DNA of 64,000 bases, taken from positions 20,969,194 through 21,033,193 of the forward strand of contig CM077149.1 in the NCBI GenBank assembly GCA_039583875.1, read 5' to 3'. Shown here one piece after another: positions 1 to 11,540 of this stretch. The notes beneath the pieces are model-generated. The model saw only the letters and a program-made list of their open reading frames with translations, made no database searches and was not told where the DNA came from. How positions within the stretch are numbered: the stretch's first letter is position 1; each line of letters starts with the position of its first letter. Source of the stretch: Platanthera guangdongensis (lineage: Eukaryota; Streptophyta; Magnoliopsida; Asparagales; Orchidaceae). Position numbers and translations under genes: made by a program.

Positions 1-1006
1 GCTAGTACATCAGCTTCAGAAGATGAGGAAGCTGCTAGAGCTAAGAAAAGGAAATTTCAAGTCTTCAAAAGAAGAAGCCAAACTTATAAGAAAGCTCTAC
101 AAACTATAATACCACAGCCAGCACTACAGCCAACTCCATCAGTAGATTACAGTGCTCTAATGGTTGCTATGCAAATCAAGCTTGATGAGCACAGAAAAGC
201 CATAGAAACCTATGTGGATGAGGGGCATAAATCTTTACAGTTTGATCTAGCCCAAGATATAAAGTCTATAAGGTTTGAAATGAATCTTAATAAAAAGGAG
301 ATGACTGACTGCTTCCACAAGGGAGGGAATGCTGTAGTCTATTTAGCAACTCATCAAGAGAAAATAAAAGCTCAAGTAGATGACATTGCACTGAAGCAAG
401 GGTATGTTCTTGAGAACCAGATCAGAATGAATGACAATTTGACTGCTTCACACAATGCAATTGTCACTGAGATGAAGAACATAGCTACTGCACTGACTAC
501 TTCTAATGCTACTGCTAAGGCAGAATTTGATAAAGCCTTGCAAAAGAGTTTATCTGATGTTACCTCTGCTATTCAAGACTCTCAAAAGTTGATAACTGAA
601 AAGCTCCAAAGGTTGAAACCTTTCTTTAAAGATGGAGTCAACTATTTGGATGCCCAAATCAGATTTCAAAAGGATGATTTAAGAGATCACATGGAAAGAG
701 AAGTCATAAAGGGGGAGAGGGTGTTAGTCAAAGCCAGCTCTGATCATGCCAAGTGGATTTCTAATTCTATCAGAGCTACTCTTAGATATCCTCCTTTATG
801 TGATGATGACAATGTAGCAGAATCTGGGATACATCCTGCATATCTAGGAGGGGAGCAACCTGAAGTGGCTCAAGTCATCTACCCTCCTCCAGATTTTGAT
901 ATGGTTCAAGCTGATATACAATCAATGTATAGCCCACCTGAGGGACAGCAAAATGTCATCATAGAGTAGGTTGTTCAGCCAATATCTCAGGCTATGCAAG
1001 AAGCTT
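1..1006 (+). pseudogene. Copy A third ORF (post-pol ORF), left part
   Basis: The frame is open from base 1, so the protein begins before the window. It continues to a TAG at 967-969, then stays open in the same frame up to the insertion of copy B at 1007, and resumes at 13335 in phase. The product is hydrophilic and looks coiled-coil in its middle (long runs rich in K, E, Q and L). It has no visible signal peptide or membrane segment. A close relative lies at 45407-45718 in copy G: both share a block around YLDxQxRFxKxDLRDHxERE. It lies after pol and before the polypurine tract, the place of the so-called env-like ORF of Sireviruses, but nothing in the sequence supports an envelope function. 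The role is unknown. Confidence 0.8.
1002..1006. repeat. Left target-site duplication of copy B (AGCTT)
   Basis: AGCTT directly precedes the TGTTGG start of the copy B LTR and is repeated at 13330-13334 right after the terminal CA. The exact 5-bp match marks B as a real insertion into copy A's third ORF. Confidence 0.95.
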
Positions 1007-1199
1007 TGTTGGATCCCTAGTTGATTTGGGCTAGGTTCACTGACTTAGGATGTGACCCATCATGTATAGTCTGGGTCAAGTTTGTGTCTTAGAGTCTAGG
1101 ACAGTCCTCTATCTCAACTTCAGATGGACCAGCCTTATTCAAGACCTTCAGGAACTCCAGATCTATCAGATTTGCAGACTAAGTGAAATGAGTTCGACG

Positions 1200-1222
1200 T
1201 TCGTCGAACTCAGCTCGACGAA
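1200..1222. repeat. Perfect hairpin in LTR B (8-bp arms, 7-nt loop)
   Basis: TTCGTCGA at 1200-1207, loop ACTCAGC at 1208-1214, TCGACGAA at 1215-1222. It shows the same geometry as the hairpins in gag (4599-4822) and in the spacer (8280-8420). In the 3' LTR the matching unit has one arm substitution (TCGCCGA). Confidence 0.85.
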
Positions 1223-1343
1223 GGAAGTTGTGCGCTCGACGAATTATTTTCTGAGCTCGACGAACTTGGACCTCAAGTTCACAGCTTCTCAGGTCGACGA
1301 ATGCTAAATCTATACTCGACGATTTTTGTGCTCAGAGAATCTG

Positions 1344-1522
1344 TGTCGACACTTAGGGCTTGTGTCGACACCAGGCGATTTGTGTCGACACCCAGGATTT
1401 CAGTCGACACCAGCTTGTGTCGACACCAGAGGTTTTGTGTCGACACCTAGACCAATCTGTCGACACCATAGGAGTTGTGTTGACACCAAGATCAATCTGT
1501 CGACACCATTTTATGTCGACAC
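1344..1522. repeat. Array of GTGTCGACAC palindromes in LTR B
   Basis: About nine copies of the 10-bp self-complementary GTGTCGACAC or close variants, spaced about 19-22 bp. The same array is at 11879-12058 in the 3' LTR. The word is the one that dominates copy A's LTR. Confidence 0.85.
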
Positions 1523-2793
1523 AGTTTTTCATCAGATGCAGAGTATTTTGTCCAAGTCCAGAACTTTTCTCAGCTCGACGAAGTTTATTCTCAGCTCGAT
1601 GAATTTGGTTCTCTGCTCGACGAATAATGGTTGTCTGATATTGAAGATTGTCTATTCAATGAATGAAGACTGTCAGCTCGACGAACTCAGCGCAGCTCGA
1701 CGAATTCAAGACTCTGTTTGACGAATTCTGTTCTTCGATCGACGATTCCAGACAAGGTATTCTTCCGTTCCCGTCTCATTTCATGGCGCTGATTCCTGGA
1801 CAATTAATGACAGTTCTTCACAGAATACTACCGTTAGGATGCGCAGTTAATTCTGGATTATTTCATGCCGTTTTCCCATGGAAACAGTTGGCGAAATAAT
1901 TAATTGCTGCTTCCTTCCCAGGCCGTCTGTCATTACTGCTCGACATTCAAAAATTGGAATGCTCTCCATGACAGACAGAGATATACAGAAACTAGAAGAA
2001 ATTGAACAAGTACACAACACCAGAACATCTAGAACAACATAGACAGTAATTCAGACAACACAAGAAAAGGATTTCATTCTTGGCCCAGAGAGAAATTGAT
2101 CTAGAAGAAGAAGAACATTACATCAATATCAAGAGTCTTCTTCATCGGCTTTTGCTCAGGAGAACTTCAAAACAATACATTCATATCAGTTGCAAGAAGT
2201 TCCTGAAGAATTTCTCTGGACCTGGAATTCTAGGTCTTTGAAGACCTATCACCCTGAAGCAGTGCTCCAGTTTTCTTCCTGAACCATTCCACATCACAGG
2301 GGGAGCAAAGCTGCTAAACAACATCCATAAGTCTTCTTAGTTGACTTGAGAAAGAGAAGACCTCATCACCCTCTCACTCCACCTCTGTACAGGGTTTTAA
2401 TTCCCTTCAAAATTATTCTGGTTGCAAGTCTCCCACCAAAAGACTTGAGGGTTTGGTTTTTGGGAACCTGATCAAAACCCCATTGGTGCCAGGACACCTG
2501 ATCAACCCCTTCCTGCAGTGGATTCCTACCAGGGTGGTAGAAGAGTGGACTACCCAGATTTGGGGAACCACTATAGAATTCTTGTGTCGTCTGGTTGCTT
2601 TCTTTTCCTTTTTGTTATCTGGCCTTGCTCTGTGATTGTGCTGTGATTAGTCCTTTGCTGCTTTCTGGTTTATTGTATTTTCTGCACACACACATACACA
2701 CAAAAATACAATAGCAGTTGTAAAAGTTTTAAAATCACCATATACTCTATTCACCCCCCCATCTAGAGTATATCAGATCTAACTGCACTTTCA

Positions 2794-2808
2794 ATTGGTA
2801 TCAGAGGG
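2794..2808 (+). promoter_or_regulatory. Primer-binding site of copy B (initiator tRNA-Met)
   Basis: TGGTATCAGAG follows the LTR after two bases (AT). It is complementary to the 3' end of plant initiator tRNA-Met, the usual copia minus-strand primer. Confidence 0.9.
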
Positions 2809-2923
2809 AGGTTGGTTAAACATACCATACCTGATTGGTTGTACAGGCTAACACCTGAACCCAAAGATCCCTTAGTTAGATCTCTTTCTTTTTATTCTGT
2901 TACTAGATTTTGTTCTCACAGAC

Positions 2924-5046
2924 ATGGCCCAAAATAAGGATTATACAAGCACAGACCTCCAGTGTGCAATCTTAACAAGTTTGCCATCTGGAAGGCAAGA
3001 ATCAGATTATATATGAACTCCATTGATGAGGATATTTTCTCTGTCATCTCAACAGGTGTTCCTCTAGCTCCTACAACCTTTGCCAGCACATTAACTAATC
3101 TGAGTGCAGTACCACCTCCAGACAACACTGAAGCCTATAAGAAAGCCAAGATGGCTGATGCAAAGGCTATGAATATTCTGGCCCAAACAATGTCAGATGA
3201 CATATTTCAGAAGGTGGCTGAGTGCACCTCAGCCAAGGCCATTTGGGACTCTCTCAATCAAATGGTAGCAGGCTCAGCTGATGAAAGAAAGGATAGAAGA
3301 TCCAGTCTCATTTCTCTCTATGAGAATTTCAAAAAGGATGAGACAGAATCAGTGGCTGAGATGTACAATAGATTAAGTTCAATTATTAGTGAACTCAAGA
3401 CACTTGACAAGGACATCACCTTAACTGAGGTGAATGATAAGATACTGATGTGTTTCCCCAGTTCATGGGACTCCAGAATCTGGCCAATCAAAGAAGCCAG
3501 AAGCCTCAATGAGATCTCAATAGAATCTCTGCTAGGCAAGCTGAAGTCATATGAGCAGCTTGTCAAATCAAGACAGGCAGCAGAACAGAAGGCAACTACA
3601 CCAGTTAGGAAGGAGCACAGCTTGGCCCTCAAAGCTTCTGAAGACAGTGAAACATCTACCTCCAATGAAGAGTTAATGAGCCTCTTTGCCAAAAGATTCT
3701 ACAAAATGGCAAGAAAGGATTTTAGAAGAAAATCATCCAGGCAGGATGATAAACCCAAATATGACAAGACACCAACTAAGGAGGTTGTGTGTTTTGGTTG
3801 CAGAAAACCAGGGCACTATATTTCAGAATGCCCAGAAAATCAGAAAAAGGACAAGGGCAAGGACAAGGATTCCAGAAGAAAACAAAGCAGCAGACCCTCC
3901 TCCAACAAGTATAAAAGGAAGGACAAAGGATTTGTTGCTGAGTCCTGGAGTGACACAGAAGAAGAAACATCCTCCTCTAGCTCCAGTGAAGAAGAGGAAG
4001 AAGCAAGATCCAAGGAGGTGTGCCTAATGGCAATAGATGCCTCCAGAAGCAACTATGGATCAGAAGAGGATTTTGAAGATGAATGTGCCTCAGACTCAGA
4101 GGCTGATCAGGTGATTTCCAGTTTTGATTTCAACTCTGATTTGTTTAAAGTAGAATTTAAAACTATGTGCATGGATTTAATAAACTCAGAGAAAGAGATA
4201 AAAACCCTGAGTACTAGACTAGAAAATCTAGAATCTGTCAGCACAGAAAACAGAAAACTAACTGACCAATTGACTCTAGCTAATGAATAGATAATCAAAT
4301 TAAAATCTGAATTATGTGAGGCAAAACAACTTGAGCAATCTCTCAATGGGAGAAGCCTCAAGCTGATGGATATCACAAGCACAGTAAATGCCAGATTAAA
4401 TAGGAGGCTGGGCTTGGGTGCTTCATCAGGTTTACCCCCCATAATAAAGAAGAATATACTTTCCACTCCCATAAAGTTTATCGCTGCTAAAGGAAAAGAG
4501 AAACTAACTGAAAAACCCAGATCAGAAAACAAGTCAAATCCCTTAGACTATAGCAACAAAAAATAGAAGAAAGCTGTCAAAAACCAAGTTCAGCAAAATT
4601 CGTCGAACTTAGATCGACGAAATCCTGCAAGATCGTCGAACCCCGATCGACGAACATTGAACACAAACTTCAGAAATAATTATTCGTCTTACTGCGATCG
4701 ACGAACTGTGTATGGTTCGTCGAGCAGAGGTCGACGAACGTGGGATGCAGAAAATGACCATGGTCATTTTCTGAGTGGAAGTCGACGACCTCAACCCCAT
4801 TCGTCGAACTCTGGTCGACGAACTTACAATAATTCGTCGATCCCAGAACGACCAAACATAAATAATTTCTCCTATAGAAATGTTAAAACAGCTAACAAGA
4901 CATTTAATCCAGTAGTTGATTGGATAATTCCACCTAGGAGATATCACCCACTAGGGTATAAGTCTCAACCTGCATTATCAGTCATTTCTAGCTTTTCTTT
5001 TCAACCAAACCAAGGACCCAAGGTAACCTGGGTCAAGAACAATTGA
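2924..5046 (+). pseudogene. gag: Copy B gag (capsid/nucleocapsid), disrupted
   Basis: The start is ATG at 2924 (MAQNKDY), which matches copies C and F. One base is missing near 2951 relative to C, so the rest reads in the next frame from about 2962. The capsid region carries the copia gag pattern (LYMNSIDEDIF, DERKDRRS, EMYNRLSSI). A CCHC zinc knuckle, CFGCRKPGHYISEC, starts at 3790 and is followed by a K/R-rich and an acidic serine-rich stretch. In-frame TAG codons lie at 4288 and 4564. The C-terminal part encodes repeated SSNxxRR peptides from the hairpin repeats at 4599-4822, then a conserved end (WIIPPRRYHP). The frame closes with TGA at 5044-5046. The product would coat the RNA in virus-like particles. 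Confidence 0.85.
4599..4822. repeat. Hairpin repeats inside gag coding sequence (copy B)
   Basis: Four perfect inverted repeats: 4599-4621, 4633-4653, 4716-4738 and 4800-4822. Each is (T)TCGTCGA, a 7-nt loop, then TCGACGA(A). The 21-nt core equals seven codons and is read as SSNxxRR or a close variant, so the DNA palindrome and the peptide repeat coincide. Confidence 0.9.
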
Positions 5047-5065
5047 GATTTATTTCCTAATGCTG
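5023..5065 (+). other. Gag-pol junction with splice-site-like ends (copy B)
   Basis: CCCAAG precedes GTAACC at 5023, a donor-like sequence. A pyrimidine-rich stretch ends in TGCTG at 5065, where copies C and F have TGCAG. Gag (frame of 5020) and pol (frame of 5066) are in different frames, and removing exactly this segment would join them in phase. At 43 nt it is shorter than normal plant introns, so this is only a candidate, and copy B has lost the acceptor AG. Confidence 0.35.
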
Positions 5066-8000
5066 GTACAAGTGAAGAACTGTCCAAGGCTAAGTCAGAC
5101 ATGGTACCTGGACAGTGGCTGCTCCAAGCACATGACTGGCAGCAAAGCAAATCTCACCAACTATCAATCCAAGCTAGGACCAAAGGTGATATTTGGAGAC
5201 TCAAAGAGTGGTCAGTCAGAAGGATATGGAAGAGTAAGCATTGGAGCAGTGACCTTCAAAAAGGTGATATATGTAAGAAGACTCAAACATAATCTTATAT
5301 CCATAAGTCAATTATGTGATGAAGGTTATCAGGTACATTTCAACTCTACCTCCTGTTCTATTATAAATGATAAAAACCAAACTGTTTTAATTGGACTTAG
5401 ACAAGGAAACATATATTTAGTAGATTTCATTTCTGCCACAACTGATATTTGTTTACTCAATATCTCTAGTAACCAAAATGAGTTATGGCACAAAAGGCTA
5501 GGACATGTAAACCTTAAGAACATATCTAGGTTATCTAAAGACAACCTTGTTAGAGGTTTACCTTCTGGTCCCTACAAGAAGGAAAGCCTATGCAGGGCTT
5601 GTCAACTAGGCAAGCAAACTAAAACTAGCTTCAAATCCATTAATAAAAGTGATTCACCTAGGATATTGTAACTGCTTCATGTGGATCTTTTTGGACCCAT
5701 TGCAGTACAAAGCCTAGGAGGGAAGTTTTACACCTTAGTTATTGTTGATGATTTCTCCAGATTCAGTTGGGTAGCCTTCCTGAGAGCTATGTCAGATACA
5801 TTCAAAGTTCTTACAGATTTTCTCAGGACCATACAGATTGAGTTCTCTACTCATGTTGCATTGATCAGAAGTGATCATGACACAGAGTTTGAGACTCTTC
5901 TTATGCATGAGTTCTGTGAGAAGGAAGGTATCGGACAGTGCTTCTCAACTCCTAGAACTCCCCAACAAAATGGGGTTGCTGAAAGGAAAAATAGGACACT
6001 CATTGAAGCTGAAGGTACATTGTTAGCAGATGCCTACATGCCTCTATCCTTTTGGGCAGAAGTTGTAAACACAGCTAACTATGTCCTGAACAGATGTCTT
6101 ATACATAAACTAAAACACAAGACCCCCTATGAATTACTTAAAGAAAAGAAACCTAAAATCACTTACTTTAAAGTTTTTGGTTGCATATGTTACATCCACA
6201 CTAATAACAAAAGATACATCAGAAAATTTGAGGCTAAGGCTGAAGAAGGGATTTTTCTAGGATATTCCCAAGTAAGCAAGGCCTATAGGGTTTTCAATAA
6301 ATCATCCCTTAAAATTGAAGAATCTGTCCATGTGTCTTTTGATGAAGCTAACATGTCTTATAAGGAGAAATACATTTCTACCAATAGTCCTTTGCAGGTT
6401 TCACCAATGTGTGAGTCTATGGATGGACTAAACCTTACCCAAGAGGTTCCAACTCATCCCACTCCACAGGCTGTTGAAGATAGTGAAGAAGAAATTCAAG
6501 AGGAAGTAATTGAACCTCCATCAACAGCCAGCACCATTCCTCAAGAGGAATTATTTGCAGAAGCTGTTGCTCAACCAACTCCACAAACTGATCTTGTCAC
6601 ACTTAGAGATCACCCCAGATCTCAAGTAATTGGGGACATTTCAGTTGGTGTACAGACAAGACATCAGCTCAATCAAGACTTGATGCATGCCTGTTTTCTC
6701 TCTCAAATTGAACCTCTCACCATCCATGAAGCTGAGCAAGATCCCCACTGGATTCTTGCAATGCAAGAGGAACTAAATCAGTTTGAGAGATGTAGAGTTT
6801 GAGATTTGGTTCCAAGACCCCATAACTACCCAGTCATTGGAACCAAATGGGTCTACAGGAACAAATTAGATGCAGAAGGGAACATAGTAAGGAACAAGGC
6901 TAGACTGGTTGCCCAAGGATATAGACAGGAAGAAGGAATAGACTATGACCAAAACTTTGCCCCTGTTGCAAGGTTGGAGGCCATTAGAATATTTCTAGCC
7001 TATGCAGCATACAAAAAGTTCAGGGTATTCCAGATGGATGTCAAGAGTGCCTTTCTGAATGGTGTACTTCAAGAAGAGGTTTATGTAGAATAACCTCCAG
7101 GTTTTATCTCTCTAACTCAACCCTCTTATGTTTACAAGTTGCATAAAGCTCTCTATGGTTTAAAGCAAGCTCCAAGAGCTTGGTATGAGACCCTAGCTAG
7201 CTTTCTTTTAGAGCATAAATTTACAAGAGGAACCATAGATAAAACCCTTTTTACTAGACATCATAAGGACCAAATCTTATTGGTACAAATATATGTGGAT
7301 GACATTATTTTTGGATCTACTGATCCCAAATTGTGCCAGAGGTTTGCTGACCTCATGCACTCCAAATTTGAGATGAGTAGCATGGGTGAGCTTTCCTACT
7401 TCCTTGGTCTCCAAGTGAAGCAGCTCCCTGATGGTATCTTCCTCTCCCAATCAAAGTATGCCAAAGAGCTTATTAAAAAGTTTGGGATGGGTGATGCTTC
7501 AGGAATGAAAACACCTATGGCTACAAATGCTGTTGTGGATTCTGATGCAGTAGGGAAACCTGCAGATCAGAAACATTATTGGGCAATTGTTGGATCCCTA
7601 TTATATTTAACAGCTAGCAGGCCTGACATAATGTTTGTCACATGTCTTTGTGCTAGATTCCAAGTTAATCCTAAAGAATCTCATCTTATTTTTCTAAAAA
7701 GGATTTTGAGATATATAAAGAGTTGTCCTAGTTTAGGACTCTGGTATCCTGCAGAGTCAGAATTTGAGTTAACTGGATACTCAGATGCTGACTATGCTGG
7801 ATGTAGGGTGGACAGGAAAAGTACCTCTGGAACTTGCCAGTTCCTGGGTATGAGACTTGTCTCTTGGTTTTGCAAAAAGCAGACATCTGTGTCTACATCA
7901 ACTGCTGAGGCAGAGTACATAGCTGCTGGCAGCTGCTGCTCACAGATGCTATGGATACAAAACCAACTCCTAGATTATGGTATCAACTTAAATAATTCAA

Positions 8001-8246
8001 CCTTATTTTGTGATAATACTAGTGCTATTGCTATAGCACAGAATCCAGTTCATCATTCTAGGACTAAACATATTGAAATAAGAAATCATTTCATTAGAGA
8101 TAATGTGGAAAAAAAAGAAAATTAACTTGATCCACATTCCTACTGATCTACAGAGAGCAGATATCTTCACCAAGCCCTTGGATGAGAAAACCCATCTGTT
8201 CTTTATAAATCAACTGGGAATGATTGATGGAGAAGAGTTAAATTAA
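5066..8246 (+). pseudogene. pol: Copy B pol (PR-IN-RT-RH), disrupted
   Basis: Domains in copia order: protease (WYLDSGCSKHMTG near the start), integrase zinc finger (WHKRLGH and CRACQLGK), integrase catalytic core (first Asp in HVDLFGP; SDHDTEF with VAERKN for the D-35-E pair), RT with KTPYELL and FGCICY upstream, palm YVDDIIFGS, and RNase H (YSDADYAGC, STAEAEYIAAGS, LFCDNTSA). In-frame stops lie at 5669 (TAT to TAA against copy C), 6800 (TGG to TGA) and 7091 (CAA to TAA). One extra A in the run near 8110-8116 shifts the last 45 codons, which close with TAA at 8244-8246. The product would process gag, copy the RNA and integrate the DNA. This copy is non-functional. Confidence 0.9.
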
Positions 8247-8631
8247 TTTCTGTCTGCATTCGACGAATTTTCTAGAGTTCGTCGAATTAGGGAAAGTTTG
8301 AGAGATTCTCGTCGAACGGAGATCGACGAATTCTCTGTGTGGAAACAATTTTCGTCGACTGGAGATCGACGAACCTTGTTTCAGAAACCATTTCGTCGAA
8401 CTAAGTTCGACGAACTGTTTTCAATTCTTCTGAATGGGTTCGACGAACTACTCTCATAAACCTTATTTCATCGATCTCAGTTCGAAGATTTGTCTCTTTT
8501 TCGTGGAACGGAGCTTGTCGATTCATATTCTGAAAATCTTATATCTAGGTTTTCTTCGACCTCCTTCCCGCGCTTTCAGTTCCTTTGCTCTTGATCGTCG
8601 TTTTCTCTGTAATCTTCTTTGCAGGTCATCA
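8247..8631 (+). promoter_or_regulatory. Copy B pol-ORF3 spacer with hairpins, weak TATA, splice-acceptor-like end
   Basis: The spacer holds several TCGTCGA-N7-TCGACGA inverted repeats between about 8310 and 8415. A weak TATA-like TATATCT is at 8540. The end is TTCTTTGCAG followed by GTC at 8625, seven bases before the ORF3 ATG at 8632. The pyrimidine-rich CAG/G resembles a 3' splice site. Copy C has the same stretch with CTG in place of CAG. This suggests separate expression of ORF3, which is inference. Confidence 0.5.
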
Positions 8632-11330
8632 ATGGCAATTCCTCCAGGAGCACTTGCAGCGATGAAGTTTGACGCAGCATTCTCAATGGACTTTGAGTCT
8701 TTCCAGCATTCCGATCCCATTTTCTGTATATCCTTGAATTACTGGAAGAACTGCATCTCAAAGACTTCATGACACGCAACATCAAGCTACACTCAACCGA
8801 GATCAGAGAATGGGTGTACTCTGCCGCAATTTCTGAAGATGGAAATCTGACAGGAACAATTGGAAACACTGTCGTTTCTCTGACCCCAGCAGTAATCTCT
8901 GAAATATTTGGTCTGATAAATGGAGAAGAAAACTTGGAAATGGACGCTGAGGAATATGCTGATATGCTGAAAGTCATGGGTTTCTCTGGCAACAACCCTA
9001 ATAAGCTTCTGAAGAAACAATTGTCCGTCGCTTATCAGTTTTTGGCTGACATTGTCTGGAAAATTCTAATGGGCAAGCACTCGGCGCACGACTACATCAC
9101 TCGCCATCAATTCCTGATCATGTGCGCAGTGCTCAACAAGCGTCAGGTTGATTGAGGCATGGTATTCTTTGACCTTATCAAGAAAAGGATTAGCAAGAAG
9201 GAAGTCTGCTACGGCAGAATCCTGGGGATTTTCCTCCAGGAAAAGGCCAGTGAATGTTTGGTCTCCCCGACCACATTCATCAACGCCAGCAAGCGCCTCA
9301 CCTGCGCCTTGTTTGGTCGATGGGAGAGGACAATCTCCAAACCCTCCAAGGGTTCCTCCTCCTCCATCAATGCTTCTGAGAGCACCAGGACCGTCAAGGT
9401 CACTCCCCACCCTGACTCCGAAGAGGTCATTCCCCCTACCAAATCTCTTCCCACTCCTCCTGCACCTCAACTGACTCCTCCTCAACATCAATCTCCACTG
9501 CCTGATCTTACACATATACCTACACCTCCAGTTTCCCGCACTGCAACACATAGTCCCTCACCCCCTCAATCCCCTCTTCCACCACACCTCTCCACCATTC
9601 CATCCTACACTATACCCACTGAACCACAACCTGTTCTGCCTCCCTTATCCCCTCCACATATTCTTCCTTCCTCCTCTACTATTCTTTATCCACCTATGGA
9701 TTCTTCCACCATCCCCACCATCATCTCTCTTCTGACTCCTCTTATTAAATCACTCATCACAGAGGCCATTACACCTCTGGTGAATTCCATTGATTCTTTA
9801 TCTGCCCAAATCTCAGCTCTCTCTTCTGCCCCCTCTTCAATCAGGGGCCTGGCTCCAGGTTCTCCTGAACCCAGGCAGTGGGAGATGCTCCATGATGAAG
9901 CTGTTGCAGCAGCTGCAGAAGTGGATACCGTTGATACAGATACAGATACTACAGATATAGTTGATTCAGTGCTTGATAATACAGATACAGTTACAGATAC
10001 AACAATCGATTTTATTCAATTCATGGAAACTGACAGTAGCTTTGATGAGTCAGTAGACTCAATATCAACTACTAGTGATTTCCTTATAAATCCCACAGTT
10101 AATTTATCTGCAATACTTCAGATCTTTGATCCTATATATATGAAGCTTCCTTCAGTAGAGATTGCTAAGCCATATTTGGCTATTGTCCAGTATACTTCTC
10201 CAGCAAATCCAGCAGTTGCCAGGCAACTTTGTGCATCCTTTGCTGCTCCCTCTGCTGTTCCAACTTCTGTGTCTATCCCAGACATCTGCCCTGTCCCAGA
10301 TTTTGTCATGGATGATTCTCCCATGCTTGATCTGGATGAGCTCATTCTGGCAGACATTGAGGAAGAGAACAAGGCAGCAGCTGCAAGTTCTGTCTCTACT
10401 GTTGTTGAACCTTCACCCTCTGAACCTTCTATTCCCCCTCAAGACAAACCTCTTACCATTCCTGATGCCACTCTGAGGAACCTGAATGCTTTGTATGATA
10501 ATCCTCAGAGCTCAAATTCTGATGATGATGATGATGAATCAGATGAGGAGGCTGCTAAGAAGAGAAAGAAGTTGCTCTCTAAGAAAAGGAAGGCTCCTCC
10601 TCCTCCTCCTGCTCCCAAGCCTAATCCCACTGCAGACACTCCATATTATATTATGCATAATGTTGCTCCTTACAAAGGGATGCCTGCATGGATGTGGTTA
10701 TCTAAGAACCAGCAAAAAGAGAGGAAGAGGAGTAGGAGATACTCTCCTCCCCCAGTTCATAGGTACAGAAAGGATCCCCCTCCTCCTCCTCCTCCAGCAG
10801 CAGGTGCCTCTGGCTCAAGCTCTCAAAGATCTGCTCCTATTCAAACCTATCAGAGACAAATAGGGAGATCCTCTGGTAGTAGTCAGCCAAGGCCACCATC
10901 TTCAAGCAGTTAACACCATCAACAACTACAGCAGCAGCCCCAGGAATGTAAGAAACAGGAAGCTGAAAGGCCCTATTCCCCTCCTGAAGATCCAGAAATA
11001 GCCAATACAGCCAGAATGGCAATATTCCAAGAAATCATTGGCTTATGTCTAATCAACAAAGCTAAAGCTGAAGGCAAGGACACAACAGGCTTAACCACTA
11101 TGTCTCAGTACAGAAGAGATGAACTGAAAAGATTTAGGAAAGCAAACAAGCTATTAAATGTTGATGAATACATGAATCTTCACCTAGAAGCAGTTGTCCC
11201 CAGAGCCACTTCACTAAACATTATAGGGGCAGCTGACTTGACTATGACCAAGGCTGAAGCTTCAGATCCCAATAGGGAAATTATTTTCAAGAAGCCAGGA
11301 GAAAAAGCACCAGAAGTCAAGCCAAAATAG
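8632..11330 (+). pseudogene. Copy B third ORF (post-pol ORF), disrupted
   Basis: The start is ATG 8632, chosen because MAxxxxxLAAMKFDA also opens the ORF in copy C at 21908. One base is missing near 8720-8730, and from 8769 one frame runs to TAG at 11328-11330, interrupted by TGA at 9153 and TAA at 10911. The N-terminal about 220 residues are a conserved globular-looking block (IKEWVY-like, LLKKQLSVAYQFLAD, GKHSAHD, GRILGIFLQ, CALFGRW). Next is a long P/S/T-rich linker, an acidic-then-basic patch (DDDDESDEEAAKKRKK), polyproline, and a conserved C-terminus (EAVVPRA, PNREI). No signal peptide or membrane helix is visible. It is homologous to ORF3 of copies C and F but not obviously to that of A and G. 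The function is unknown. Confidence 0.8.
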
Positions 11331-11540
11331 AAGAAATCAGAGAAGTAATGTTGTGTTTTGTTTCATTTCTGCTTCTGTTTCAGTCTATATCTTTCATTAA
11401 AATAAAGCCAGTATGTATATATATATCTGTTGCATATGTTGTAAATTCTCTGCCAGATATATCTCTTTATTTTGCTTTGTTTTTCTGTTTGTTCTTTGCT
11501 TGGAGTTTCTGTTAGTGACCTCACCCAAATAGGGGGAGAT
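11331..11540 (+). promoter_or_regulatory. Copy B 3' noncoding and polypurine tract
   Basis: AT-rich stretch ending in AAATAGGGGGAGAT (11527-11540) directly before the 3' LTR. This is the plus-strand primer tract, in the same form as in copies A and C. Confidence 0.9.

Larger units (their letters stand above)
1007..2793 (+). repeat. 5' LTR of copy B
   Basis: Starts TGTTGGATCC and ends TGCACTTTCA, with a primer site immediately after. It holds TCGACGA-type inverted repeats (1197-1330 and 1570-1750) and an array of GTGTCGACAC palindromes (1344-1522). Near its 3' end is the C-rich block CACCCCCCxTCTAGAGTATATC, which recurs at the ends of the other Sirevirus-like LTRs here. ORFs inside it are chance frames. 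Confidence 0.95.

Noticed and set aside
1062..1899. Several short ORFs in LTR B (and copies at 11596-12433)
   Set aside because: They lie inside the LTR, overlap palindrome arrays and have no family similarity. Chance frames.
9066..9551. Minus-strand ORF opposite copy B ORF3
   Set aside because: Antisense shadow of the conserved ORF3 block; the plus frame is conserved in copies C and F.
8632..11330. Calling the third ORF an envelope gene
   Set aside because: No signal peptide, membrane helix, cleavage site or fusion peptide is visible. Only its position resembles env.
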